The notes: generated by a model not told the origin, from the letters alone. A DNA stretch of 64,000 nucleotides from Paracraurococcus lichenis (GCF_030657435.1 NZ_JAUTWS010000007.1:1-64000), one strand, 5' to 3'. Positions 41,137-49,226 are shown, counted from the first letter of the stretch. Made by a program: numbers and translations.

Positions 41137-42105
41137 TCAGCCGCCGGCCGGCAGGTCCAGCGTCGCGCCAAAGGGCAGGGTGACGAAGGCATCCTCGGCG
41201 ACGCCCTGCTCCGCCTTCGCCCGCGCCAGCCATTCGGCCGGTTCGCCGATCGGCTCGTCGGTCAGCCCGCCGAAGGTGCCGAAATGCATGCCGATGCTGC
41301 GCCGGGCGCCGAGCGCGCGATGCGCCTTGACCGCCTCCGCCGGGTCCATGTGCTGGGTGCGCATGAAGAAGCGCGGGGCATAGGCGCCGATCGGCAGCAG
41401 CGCGAGGTCGATGCGCGGGAAGCGCCGGCCGATCTGCTCGAAATAGGGGCACCAGCCGCTGTCGCCCGCGACATAGACGCAGGCGCCCGGTGCCTCGAGG
41501 ATGAAGCCGCCCCAGAGGCTGCGATTGCGGTCCCACGGCGTGCGCGCCGAGAAATGCTGCGCCGGCACATAGGTGACCCGCAGCCCCGCGACCTCCGCAT
41601 GCTGCCACCAGTCCAGCTCCCGCGCGCCGTGAATCCCGGCCTTGGCCAGGTGTCGCGCATTGCCGAGGCCGGTGACCACCGGCGGTGCCCACCGCCGCCG
41701 CACCGCGCGCAGCGTCGGCAGGTCGAGATGGTCGTAGTGGTTGTGGCTGACCAGCAGCAGGTCGCAGCCCGGCAGGGACTCGAGCCGCTGGCCCGGCGCC
41801 CGCACGCGCTTCGGCCCAGCGAAGGGCAGGGGGCTGGCGCGCGCCGACCAGATGGGGTCGAGCAGCAGGCAGCGCCCGCCCAGTTGCAGCAGGAAGCTGG
41901 CATGGCCGATGAAGGTCGCGGCGATGCGGTCCGGCCCGAGGCGCGGGGGCGCCGGCTGCGGCGGGTCCTCGATCCAGGCGGGCCAGGGCGCCGGGGTCGA
42001 TTCGCGCCGCCAGCGCCAGACGTCGCGCAGCGTCCGCACCGTGTCGTCATAGGGGTTGCGGAAGCCGTGGTCCGTGTGGTGGGCCGGCCGCGCCGGCGGG
42101 CTCAT
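41137..42105 (-). CDS. MBL-fold hydrolase, NAPE-PLD/UlaG-like
   Basis: A 322-residue metallo-beta-lactamase fold protein with the N-acyl-phosphatidylethanolamine phospholipase D-like layout: ATFIGHASFLLQLGGRCLLLDPIWS, VSHNHYDHLDLPTL (HxHxDH, ~residues 120-125), VPAQHFSARTPWDRN, VAGDSGW and IGMHFGTF. The WGGF and HF motifs are typical of this branch. The substrate may be a phosphodiester of a lipid. It overlaps the DUF2155 gene by 4 nt and is the last gene of the five-gene minus-strand operon. Confidence 0.87.
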   Translation of the reverse strand: MSPPARPAHHTDHGFRNPYDDTVRTLRDVWRWRRESTPAPWPAWIEDPPQPAPPRLGPDRIAATFIGHASFLLQLGGRCLLLDPIWSARASPLPFAGPKRVRAPGQRLESLPGCDLLLVSHNHYDHLDLPTLRAVRRRWAPPVVTGLGNARHLAKAGIHGARELDWWQHAEVAGLRVTYVPAQHFSARTPWDRNRSLWGGFILEAPGACVYVAGDSGWCPYFEQIGRRFPRIDLALLPIGAYAPRFFMRTQHMDPAEAVKAHRALGARRSIGMHFGTFGGLTDEPIGEPAEWLARAKAEQGVAEDAFVTLPFGATLDLPAGG

Positions 42106-42470
42106 TTGCAGTCCAGCACCCGCACGTCATAGACGGGATGCTCCAGCATGCTGACGCCCGGCGCATTGGCGAACATCCAGCCGCGAAAGGCCGGCTCGTC
42201 GGGCTTGCGGCTGTCGGTGATCTCCATCCAGGCCGCGGCATCCGGCACCTCGCCGACCGGCCGGGCGTTGCAGGCGCGCACCGCGATGGTCAGGGTATTG
42301 TATTGCGCCGGCTGCCCGACGGTCGCCTGCAGCACGGAGACGCGCGCCGTCACCTTGTCGAGCATCTGCAGCTCGGCCGTGCGCTTCGGCTCCCATTCCT
42401 GCGCCGCTGCCGGTGCGCTCGCCAGGCAGGGCGCGGCCAGCAGCAGCGCCGCCAGGACCGCGCGCCTCAT
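42102..42470 (-). CDS. DUF2155 periplasmic protein
   Basis: A 122-residue exported protein: signal peptide (1-24, ending PAAAQ), then the DUF2155 core, LQMLDKVTARVSVLQATVGQP, LTIAVRACNARPVGE, AWMEI, and FRGWMFANAPGVSMLEHPVYDVRVLDC with two conserved Cys. Function unknown; the family accompanies NDUFA12-like and MlaD genes across alphaproteobacteria, as here. It overlaps neighbours on both sides by 4 nt. Confidence 0.9.
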   Translation of the reverse strand: MRRAVLAALLLAAPCLASAPAAAQEWEPKRTAELQMLDKVTARVSVLQATVGQPAQYNTLTIAVRACNARPVGEVPDAAAWMEITDSRKPDEPAFRGWMFANAPGVSMLEHPVYDVRVLDCK

Positions 42471-42685
42471 GCCCGGCGCTTCGGGGAGGGCAGCGCCTCG
42501 ACCAGTCCGGCGAGGATGCGGCGCATCGCGGCCTCATCCACGCCCATCAGCACCGCGTCCTCGAAGGCGTCGCGCATCACCTGCGCGAGCTCCGCGTGGT
42601 TCTCGGCGAGGACCTTCAGCTTCTCCCGGCAGGAGAGGGGCGCGCCATCGGCGCCCGGCCAGGTCTCGGGCGGGGCGAGGCTCAT
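42467..42685 (-). CDS. conserved-position small protein, function unknown
   Basis: A 72-residue protein with one helix-rich segment (LKVLAENHAELAQVMRDAFEDAVLMG). No signal peptide and no recognised domain. It overlaps mlaD by 4 nt upstream and the DUF2155 gene by 4 nt downstream, so it is surely translated within this operon. A role with the lipid-transport or cell-envelope neighbours is possible but not shown. Confidence 0.7.
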   Translation of the reverse strand: MSLAPPETWPGADGAPLSCREKLKVLAENHAELAQVMRDAFEDAVLMGVDEAAMRRILAGLVEALPSPKRRA

Positions 42686-43212
42686 CGCGTCGCGCCCGCG
42701 CCCGCCGCCGCGCCCTGGCCCTGGGCGGCGCCGCCGCCCTGCTGCTGCGCATTGCCGTTCATCTGCGTGACCGAGAAGATGAACCGGCCGAGGAGCGATT
42801 CAAGGCTGACCGAGCCCTGCGTCTCCGTGATGCGGCCGCCATCGGCCAGCAGCTTGTCGCTGCCGCCCGGCACCAGCGAGACATACTTGCCGCCGAGCAG
42901 CCCCTCCGAGGTGATCTCGGCCGAGGTATCCGCCGGCAGCTTCAGGCTGCGGTCCACCTTCAGCGTCAGCACCGCGGCGAAGCTCGTCGGATCGATGCGG
43001 CTGTCGGTGACGGTGCCGACCTTGACGCCGGCGATGCGCACATCGGCGCCATTGGCCAGGCCGTCGATGCGGTCGAAGCCGGCGGTGAGCTGCATGCCCT
43101 CCGCCGTCACCGCGCCGCGGCCACTGTGCAGCACCGCATAGACGAGGAAGACGGCGGCGACGAGCAGCACGGCCGCGCCCGCGCCGACCTCGGCGAGACT
43201 GCGTCCCTTCAT
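42682..43212 (-). CDS. mlaD: MlaD-type MCE protein, phospholipid transport
   Basis: A 176-residue inner-membrane-anchored MCE protein, the substrate-binding part of the Mla phospholipid transport system. It has an N-terminal anchor (~9-28), the single MCE domain (~40-120: LTAGFDRIDGLANGADVRIAGVKVGTV, LPADTSAEITSEGLLGGKYVSLVPGG) and an Ala/Gln/Gly-rich tail. The mlaE, mlaF, mlaC and mlaB genes are elsewhere, as often in this class. It lies 25 nt after the NDUFA12-like gene in one operon. Confidence 0.92.
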   Translation of the reverse strand: MKGRSLAEVGAGAAVLLVAAVFLVYAVLHSGRGAVTAEGMQLTAGFDRIDGLANGADVRIAGVKVGTVTDSRIDPTSFAAVLTLKVDRSLKLPADTSAEITSEGLLGGKYVSLVPGGSDKLLADGGRITETQGSVSLESLLGRFIFSVTQMNGNAQQQGGGAAQGQGAAAGAGATR

Positions 43213-43237
43213 GGCGGTCAGTATCCGTGCGGCCGCG

Positions 43238-43597
43238 TCACGACCCCGGTGTCCAGGCCTCGTAGTCGCCGCCGGTGATGCGGCGCGTGCCGCCGACATA
43301 GTCATGGCCGGCCGGACGATAGGCATGCGGGGTGCCGGTCAGGTTCGGCCGGTGCTCCTGCTGCCAGGGGTGGCGCTTCTGCTCGGCCAGCGGCGCGGGC
43401 ACGGTGTGGTGCAGCCAGGCATGCCATTCCGGCGGCACGACGGTCGGCTCGCGCCCGCCGCCGGCATAGATCGCCCAGCGCCGCGGCCGGTCGTAGATCG
43501 GCTGGCTGGTCTTGGCTTCGTAATAGATATTGCCGAAGCGGTCGGTGCCGACCTTGCGCCCCCTGAGGGGCGAGGTGAGGCGAAGCAGGAAGGACAT
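43238..43597 (-). CDS. NDUFA12-like NADH:ubiquinone oxidoreductase subunit
   Basis: A 119-residue protein homologous to mitochondrial complex I accessory subunit NDUFA12 (B17.2), which alphaproteobacterial complex I shares. Landmarks: RGRKVGTDRFGNIYYEAKT, RRWAIYAGG, VPPEWHAWLHHTVPAP and HRPNLTGTPHAYRP. It associates with the peripheral arm of complex I in the cytoplasm. First gene of the operon with mlaD and DUF2155; the divergent neighbour at 43770 is a ribonucleotide-reductase paralogue. Confidence 0.93.
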   Translation of the reverse strand: MSFLLRLTSPLRGRKVGTDRFGNIYYEAKTSQPIYDRPRRWAIYAGGGREPTVVPPEWHAWLHHTVPAPLAEQKRHPWQQEHRPNLTGTPHAYRPAGHDYVGGTRRITGGDYEAWTPGS

Positions 43598-43684
43598 GGG
43601 GCCGAGATAGCTCCTCAGGGGCCGGCGCGCGAGGGCACAATCGCATAACGCCTGCTGCGGTGCAAAGTGCCGCGGTTCTCCCCG

Positions 43685-43733
43685 CTATCCACAGCATGTT
43701 GCGGTCCGTCGCGAAAAGAATCACCAGATCTGG
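43685..43733. promoter_or_regulatory. DnaA-like box and palindrome upstream of the RNR paralogue
   Basis: CTATCCACA (43685-43693), one mismatch from the consensus DnaA box, and a perfect CCAGATCTGG palindrome (43724-43733) lie 37-85 nt before the ATG at 43770, in an AT-rich stretch. DnaA is known to regulate some ribonucleotide reductase genes; here the assignment is speculative. Confidence 0.3.
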
Positions 43734-43769
43734 CTTTCCTTGCTGCAACGGTCCCCCTAGCATCGGGCC

Positions 43770-45305
43770 ATGGCACGCATCCATGGCACCTTGTGGGAAG
43801 GGGTCGCGCTGCGCCGGAGCCGCGCCGGCGCCGATCCCGACGCCCCGCTCCGTCCCGTCGCCCTGCCCTCCGGCTGGGAGAGGGAGGCGGCCGAGGCCCT
43901 CGCCGCCCTCGCGCCGGGGGAGGGGCCGGCGGCGCTGCCCCGCCTGGCCGAGGCCTGGATCCTCCGCGCGGCGTCGCGCGGCCAGAAGGCCGGGCTGTTC
44001 GATGCGGCAGAGGGAAGGCGGCTCGCCGAGGGGCTGCGCGCCCTGCTGCTGACCCGCCGCGGCGCCCCGGGCGTCGAGGCCTGGCGCGGCGAGCCGAAGG
44101 TGGCGCGCGGCGCGCCCGCGGAGCCGCCGCGCTTCGTGCTGAACCTGCCGGCCTTCCTCGAGCCCGAGGGCGGCTTCGACCTCGAGGGCTACGCCGAGGC
44201 CTGCGCCCTCGCGGTCCGGACGATGGACGCGCTCGGCGCCGGCAAGGCGCTGCGCCTGCGGCTCGGCTTCGCCGACCTCGCGGGGCTGCTGGCCGCGCTC
44301 GGCCTCGCCTACGACTCGCCGGCCGCGCGCGACGTGGCCTCGGCGCTGGCCGCGCTCACCCGCGGCGCGGCCGAGGCGGAATCGGGCCGCCTCGCCGCCC
44401 GGCTCGGGGCGCGGGAGCCGGTCGCGCTGCTCTGGCCCGCCCCGGCGGGGGAGACGGTGCTGCCCGGCCTCGCCGCCGCGGCCCGCGCCGCGCTCGATGC
44501 CGCCGCCGCCTCGCCCGGCCTGCGGCACCAGGCGCTGGTCTCCCTCGCCCCGGCCGATGCGGTGGAGGCGCTGCTCGGCGCCGGGACCGCCGGCATCGCC
44601 CCTGCCGCCGGCCCGACCCGCAGCGTGCTGACCGCCGAGGGCCCGGCCGAGCTGCCGACCCGCGCGGCGCGGCTGCTCGGCCCCGAGCGGGCGGCGGAAC
44701 TCCTCGGCCCGGTCGCCGAGACGGCGCGGGAGGCGATGCGGCAGGCCGTCGCCCCCTTCCTGCATGTCGCGCCGCCGGCCCCGATCGCCCTGCCGGCCCC
44801 GGCGAAGCCGCTGCCGAAGCCGGCCGCGGCGATCCGCCGGCATGCCGGCACCACGCTGCATGTCACGGTCGGCGGCCATCGGGTCGCGCTGCGCACCGCC
44901 GAGGACGCGCAGGGGCGGCTGCTGGAGATCGCCTTCACCCTGTCGAAGGAGGGCGCGGCCTTCCGCAGCCTGATGGATGCCTTCGCGCAGTCCGTCTCGC
45001 TCGGCCTGCAGCGGGGCGTGCCGCTGGCCGAGTATGTCGAGGCCTTCGCCTATACCCGCTTCGGCCCCGCCGGCGCGGTGGAGGGCGACCCGGCCATCCC
45101 GCGGGCGACCTCGGTGCTCGACTGGGCCTTCCGGCGGCTGGCGCTGGACTATCTCGGCCGCCGCGACCTGCCGCAGCCCTCCGAGGAGGATTGCCTGGGG
45201 GATACGGTGGGGCAGGCGGCGCAGGTCGCACCGCTGTTGCCACTCGACCTGCCGACGGCGGCGACGCCGCGCGGGCGGCGCCGCTCGCTGCGGGTCGTGG
45301 GGTAG
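43770..45305 (+). CDS. catalytically degenerate class II ribonucleotide reductase paralogue with TSCPD domain
   Basis: A 511-residue protein with three parts resembling adenosylcobalamin-dependent ribonucleotide reductase (NrdJ). Residues ~1-115 resemble its N-terminal region. Residues ~120-300 align in pattern with its barrel (FVLNLPAFLEPEGGFD, LGLAYDSPAARDVASALAALTRG, LAPADAVEALLGAGTAGIAP). The TSCPD domain spans ~365-475 (GAAFRSLMDAFAQSVSLGLQ, YTRFGPAGAVEGDPAIPRATSVLDWAFR). Only two cysteines occur in the whole protein, so the catalytic thiyl and the C-terminal redox pair are missing; the length is about half of NrdJ. A regulatory or structural role is inferred, not shown. Confidence 0.7.
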   Translation: MARIHGTLWEGVALRRSRAGADPDAPLRPVALPSGWEREAAEALAALAPGEGPAALPRLAEAWILRAASRGQKAGLFDAAEGRRLAEGLRALLLTRRGAPGVEAWRGEPKVARGAPAEPPRFVLNLPAFLEPEGGFDLEGYAEACALAVRTMDALGAGKALRLRLGFADLAGLLAALGLAYDSPAARDVASALAALTRGAAEAESGRLAARLGAREPVALLWPAPAGETVLPGLAAAARAALDAAAASPGLRHQALVSLAPADAVEALLGAGTAGIAPAAGPTRSVLTAEGPAELPTRAARLLGPERAAELLGPVAETAREAMRQAVAPFLHVAPPAPIALPAPAKPLPKPAAAIRRHAGTTLHVTVGGHRVALRTAEDAQGRLLEIAFTLSKEGAAFRSLMDAFAQSVSLGLQRGVPLAEYVEAFAYTRFGPAGAVEGDPAIPRATSVLDWAFRRLALDYLGRRDLPQPSEEDCLGDTVGQAAQVAPLLPLDLPTAATPRGRRRSLRVVG

Positions 45306-45709
45306 GAGGCGTCCGGGCGGCCGCCCCGGAGCCGCGGATTCCACAGCGCAAAGGCGTCGACGGGGCGTTTTCGGACAAAGTCCCGGCCCGGATTGCGGCG
45401 GGATCGTGGCGCGGCGGCGCGGGGCAGGGGCGGTGGCGCGGATGGCGTGTGGGTAAGGCCCGAGCCTGGCTTCGCCCGGCCTGGTGCCGGGACGCCCACC
45501 CGGGCGGGCATGGCCCGGCCGGTTCTTCGTCGCTCCGTCTCCGGCTCGCCGCCGCATGCGCGCCTCCGCCGCCGGCACCATGCCGACCCATAGGCCAGCC
45601 TACAGCAAGCCGACCGAAAACGCGAACGAAATAGGAACAATCCGTGGGGCTTGTGGCCGGCGCGCGGCCCGGCCATGACGGGGCGGCAGACAGGATTGCG
45701 GAGGATGCC
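45306..45709. other. 404-nt intergenic region between RNR paralogue and RidA
   Basis: No convincing gene is seen on either strand. The only notable part is 45605-45645, which is AT-rich and includes the LexA-type motif described separately, so a promoter for the RidA gene probably lies here. Confidence 0.5.
45624..45638. promoter_or_regulatory. LexA-type SOS box candidate
   Basis: GAAC-N7-GAAC, the exact alphaproteobacterial LexA recognition pattern (its complement is GTTC-N7-GTTC), inside an AT-rich patch 72 nt before the RidA gene. One chance match is roughly what a 64-kb GC-rich window would give, so function is uncertain. Confidence 0.35.
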
Positions 45710-46177
45710 ATGGCGGGCAGGATCGAGGCGCGGCTCAAGGAACTCGGCATCACCCTGCCGCAGCCGGCGGCGCCGGTGGCGAACTACATCCCCTTCAACG
45801 TGACGGGGAACCTCGTCGTCGTCTCCGGCCAGATCCCGCTGCAGGAAGGCAAGATCGCCTATGCCGGCAAGGTGGGGGCCGGCGTCTCGGTCGAGGACGG
45901 CAAGGCCGCCGCCCGGCTCTGCTTCGTCAACCTGCTCGCGCAGGTGAAGGCCGCCTGCGGCGGCGACCTCGACCGCGTCACGCGGGTGGTGCGCCTCGGC
46001 GGCTTCATCGCCGCGCCGGCCGAGTTCACCCAGCATGCCGTCGTGATGAATGGCGCCTCCGACCTCGCGGTCGAGGTCTTCGGCGAGGCCGGGCGGCATG
46101 CCCGGACGACCATCGGCGTGCCCTCGCTGCCCGGCGATGCGGCGGTGGAGGTCGAGGGGATGTTCGAGGTCGGGTGA
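45710..46177 (+). CDS. RidA family protein (YjgF/YER057c/UK114)
   Basis: A 155-residue member of the longer RidA-like branch. The family core is clear: VANYIPFNVTGNLVVVSGQIPLQ, LCFVNLLAQVKAACGGDLDRVTRVVRLGGFI, and the C-terminal HARTTIGVPSLPGDAAVEVEGMFEV, which holds the conserved Arg needed for enamine/imine deamination in RidA. It probably clears reactive 2-aminoacrylate-type intermediates. GCGGAGGA precedes the ATG at 45710. It is a single-gene unit and is followed by accessory genes of lower GC. Confidence 0.9.
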   Translation: MAGRIEARLKELGITLPQPAAPVANYIPFNVTGNLVVVSGQIPLQEGKIAYAGKVGAGVSVEDGKAAARLCFVNLLAQVKAACGGDLDRVTRVVRLGGFIAAPAEFTQHAVVMNGASDLAVEVFGEAGRHARTTIGVPSLPGDAAVEVEGMFEVG

Positions 46178-46302
46178 CCCGGGGGCGCACCGCAGTTGAG
46201 GGTTGATACCCCAATGATGCTGTGTGCGCTTGGTGACAGCCCCAGGGTTTCATGATCGCACAGTTTCTTCCCAGGCATGCAACGCCTCGGAGGAGACCGG
46301 GC

Positions 46303-47157
46303 ATGAGCGGAAGCGGAGAAGGCAGTCCGGAGGAAGTCCAGGGCGGCCGAAAGGAGGGCAAAGGCGAGGCCCTCCACCGCGAGGCCGAGGCGATTGAACT
46401 AGACTCGCTGATCGCGACCGTCGGCCACTTCAAGGCAGCCGAGGTCTGGGAAAGGCGGGCTCTCGTGCTCACGGTGGTGATCGCGGGCTTCGGCACATCG
46501 AGCGGCGCAACCATCGCCACGTCGGTGGCGAGCACCGCCCCGTCCGCGGCGGTTGCCGGCACGAAGCAGAACTCCGGCTCCCCCACCGAACCCACGAAAC
46601 CCGCAGACCGCACCGTTTTCAGCTTGTTGGGATGGGCGGCCCTGGTCAGCGGGGTCGCGACCGCCATTGGCAAGGCGATCGACCCGGAGAAGCGGGCCAA
46701 CGACCACTGCAATACGGGAAGGCAGTATCAGACGCTGGCCGAAGATGTCCGCTTCTTTCGAACGGTCAGTCTGAGCCCGGAGGGGAGCAGCTGTAAACCG
46801 GACTGCATGGCGTTGCCGACCGAGGAGTTGAAGCGTTTGCGTGCCCGGCGGCAGGAGATCCATCGCAGCGCGCCCCTGATCCTGGCGAAGGCTTGGCGGG
46901 CCGTTCTTTCGACGCTGAATGGGCAGGATGCCTCGGGAACCCCGCAGGACGTGCTCTGGCAGCGGATCTGCTGCCTCAAGAGGGACCTCAAATTCAAACC
47001 GCCGTCCGGGAACGGGCCTGAAGACTGGCGCGTGCCGGCGTGGTTTGCTCGCGTCCGACACTTCGTGGAACGCCTGCAGGCGGCATGGGATGGCCTCCGC
47101 GGCCACCCCGCCAGGCGGGGAGCGGAGGCTGACGCAACAAAGCCTGTGGGCCCGTGA
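46303..47157 (+). CDS. SLATT-like two-transmembrane protein, putative defence effector
   Basis: A 284-residue protein. A charged N-terminus (1-50) leads to helix one (~52-76), a polar Pro/Thr/Lys loop, helix two (~104-124), then DPEKRANDHCNTGRQYQTLAED, where an Arg/His-rich turn is followed by a long helical part ending in RRQEIHRSAP. This order matches SLATT domains, the two-TM effectors associated with nucleotide- or SLOG-sensing anti-phage systems. The C-terminal ~85 residues are unassigned. AGGAGA precedes the ATG. Codons are less GC-biased than those of neighbours, suggesting transfer. No cyclase or SLOG partner is adjacent. Confidence 0.6.
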   Translation: MSGSGEGSPEEVQGGRKEGKGEALHREAEAIELDSLIATVGHFKAAEVWERRALVLTVVIAGFGTSSGATIATSVASTAPSAAVAGTKQNSGSPTEPTKPADRTVFSLLGWAALVSGVATAIGKAIDPEKRANDHCNTGRQYQTLAEDVRFFRTVSLSPEGSSCKPDCMALPTEELKRLRARRQEIHRSAPLILAKAWRAVLSTLNGQDASGTPQDVLWQRICCLKRDLKFKPPSGNGPEDWRVPAWFARVRHFVERLQAAWDGLRGHPARRGAEADATKPVGP

Positions 47158-47237
47158 TCCGGACGCATGCACGAAGCGCACTCGCCACTCGCTGGCCTGC
47201 CTCACCGCGTCGAAGAGATGACGGCGCGGGCTCTCGA

Positions 47238-47590
47238 TCAGTCGGCCTGGTCGTCCAGCAGACGGGCGAGGGTGGGCGACAACCCGGGCACCTGCCCCTC
47301 GACCACACGCCCCAGGCCAACTCATCGTCCACCGTCGCATAGCCATGGATCGGAACATTGCGGAAGGCAATGATCCGCGGCAGGTCGGGGATCGCGGCGG
47401 CGAGGTCGGGATCGACCCTGCGCAATCCGGCCAGGGCCTCGCCCCCGATCTCGAATTGCCGCTCCACGGCTGAGCGCGGCAAATCGTCCGCCGGATAGGT
47501 CGCCCGGTCCCGGCCGGCCGTGAAGCGGCGGATCCGCTCCGCGGCCCGCCAGGCATCCCAGCGGTATTTCGCCGCGTCGCCGGCCATCAT
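47238..47590 (-). pseudogene. HepT-like toxin gene with C-terminal frameshift
   Basis: Translation from 47590 gives the HepT/DUF86 fold: YRWDAWRAAERIRRFTAGRD, VERQFEIGGEALAGLRR, and the RNase motif RNVPIHGYATVDDELAW (Rx4-6H). After WGV an extra T shifts the frame; the other frame continues with the expected family end VEGQVPGLSPTLARLLDDQAD and a stop at 47238. The shifted protein would read on through a long unrelated tail. HepT is the RNase toxin of MntA/HepT modules. The catalytic part is intact in the first frame, so partial function is conceivable. Confidence 0.75.
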
Positions 47591-47613
47591 CCCGGCGGAA
47601 AGTGAGGTCGCCG

Positions 47614-47785
47614 CTAGCGCTCGATCCGCGCACGGATGAAAGGGTTCTTCAGCGCGGGCGAGGTAAGGAGGTCGACCGGCCGGCCGAACAGGGCTTCCGG
47701 CCCCTCGCGCAGGCCGAAATATGCGCCGGCACAGCGCCGCCAACGCATCGGCGGATGCGGCGAGGGCTGGGACGTCGGGCTCCAT
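47614..47785 (-). pseudogene. MntA-like nucleotidyltransferase antitoxin remnant
   Basis: Two pieces of a minimal nucleotidyltransferase: MEPDVPALAASADALAALC from 47785, then, in another frame, FGLREGPEALFGRPVDLLTS and ALKNPFIRARIER ending at the TAG at 47614. The middle ~45 residues holding the GSx10DxD catalytic motif are deleted and the frame is broken. MntA normally adenylylates HepT to silence it. Immediately downstream lies the frameshifted HepT gene, so the module is decayed. Confidence 0.75.
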
Positions 47786-47834
47786 GGCCCCAGCATAGCG
47801 CATCGCGCGGCCGCCGCGCATCCGCGGCGACCGG

Positions 47835-49115
47835 TCAGCCGTTCGCCAGTTCCGCCAGCACCTGCGCCAGCACCCGCGCCCCCTTCGCCAATTGCTCCGG
47901 CGAGGAATACTCCGCCGGGTTGTGGCTGATACCCTTGCGGCTGGGCACGAAGATCATGCCCGTCGGGCAGAGCGGCACCATGAACTGCGCGTCGTGGAAG
48001 GCGCCGGAGGGCATGCGCTTCGCGGAGAGCCCCTGCGCCGCCGCGGCGCGCGCCACCGCCTCGGTCACCTCCGGCGCGAAGGCCGCGGGCAGGGCGTGGA
48101 AGCGCTCCGTCACCGTCACGTCGCAGGTCCTCACCGCGGCCTTGACCGTCGCCTCGATGGCGTCGCCGCGTTCCGTCAGCACCGCCTTGTCCGGGTGGCG
48201 GAAGTCGATGGTGAAGCGGACGGTCTCGGCGACGCTGTTGGAGCTGTTGGGCGCGACCTCGATCCGCGCCACGGTGAAGCGCAGCACGTCGGTCGGGTCC
48301 TCCATCAGCGCGTTCAGCGCGGTGATGGCGCGGACCATGTCCTGCACCGCGTCGCGCCGGGTCGAAACCGGCGCGGTGCCAGCATGCGCGCTCTCGCCGG
48401 TCAGTTCGACGAGGAACCAGCGGCTGCCCTGGATGCCGGTGACGATGCCGATGTCGAGCCCTTCCTTCTCCAGGATCGGCCCCTGCTCGATATGCGCCTC
48501 GACATAGGCATGCGGCTTCGGCCCCTCGACCACGCCGAGGCCGCGGCGGGGGAGGTCGGCCTCCAGCGCCAGGTGCTCGCGCAGCGCGTCGCCGAAGCGG
48601 ATGCCCTCGCCATCCGTCACCGCATCCCAGCTCTGCGGCGGGCGGAAGCCGGCATAGGCCATGCTGCCCATGCAGCCCGGGGCGAAGCGGCCGCCTTCCT
48701 CGTTGGTCCAGGCGACGACCTCGATCGGGCGGCGGGTGCGTATGCCGGCCTCGTGCAGCGCCTGCACCGCCTCGAGCGCCGCGACCACGCCCCAGATGCC
48801 ATCGAAGCGGCCACCGGCCGGCTGGCTGTCCATGTGGCTGCCGGCGAGGACGGGGGCGAGGCCGCGCTCCGTCCCCTCCTGCCGGAGGAAGAGGTTGCCG
48901 AGGGCGTCGATGGAGGGCCTGAGGCCGATCGCCGCGCCCCAGCCGATCAGCAGCCGCCGCGCCTCCCGGTCCAGCGGCGAGAGGCAGGGGCGGTTCACGC
49001 CGGGCGAGCCGTCCGCGCCGGTGATGGCGCCGAGCTTCGCCATCTCCATCAGCCGGTCCCATTGCCGCTGCTCGCTGACCGCCGCCACCGCGTTCGGCGC
49101 CACCGTCCTGCCCAT
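47835..49115 (-). CDS. M20 family amidohydrolase (allantoate/ureidoglycolate/N-carbamoyl-amino-acid hydrolase type)
   Basis: A 426-residue zinc-dependent hydrolase of the HyuC/AllC/UAH type. Metal ligands appear in LAGSHMDSQPAGGRFDGIWGV (~residues 93-112), WTNEEGGRFAPG (~136), AHIEQGPILE (~199) and the C-terminal SRKGISHNPAEYSSPEQ; GESAHAGTAP marks the dimerisation/lid region. It lies divergently from the HIUase gene, 111 nt apart, so an amide hydrolysis step in ureide (purine) breakdown is the best guess. Substrates of this family cannot be separated by eye. Confidence 0.88.
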   Translation of the reverse strand: MGRTVAPNAVAAVSEQRQWDRLMEMAKLGAITGADGSPGVNRPCLSPLDREARRLLIGWGAAIGLRPSIDALGNLFLRQEGTERGLAPVLAGSHMDSQPAGGRFDGIWGVVAALEAVQALHEAGIRTRRPIEVVAWTNEEGGRFAPGCMGSMAYAGFRPPQSWDAVTDGEGIRFGDALREHLALEADLPRRGLGVVEGPKPHAYVEAHIEQGPILEKEGLDIGIVTGIQGSRWFLVELTGESAHAGTAPVSTRRDAVQDMVRAITALNALMEDPTDVLRFTVARIEVAPNSSNSVAETVRFTIDFRHPDKAVLTERGDAIEATVKAAVRTCDVTVTERFHALPAAFAPEVTEAVARAAAAQGLSAKRMPSGAFHDAQFMVPLCPTGMIFVPSRKGISHNPAEYSSPEQLAKGARVLAQVLAELANG

Positions 49116-49226
49116 GCTGCCCTCGTCCCGGTCCTTCGACGCGCTAGAGCGCGCGACCCGCGGGGCGTCAAGCGCCCGCGCCGGCGAGACATGGTAAGCA
49201 GGTGCGTCCAACGGGAGCCGGCGCAT

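Noticed and set aside
46994..47821. Single 275-codon minus-strand gene
   Set aside because: The frame merges a damaged antitoxin start, the HepT core and out-of-frame tail sequence; it is better explained as two broken genes.
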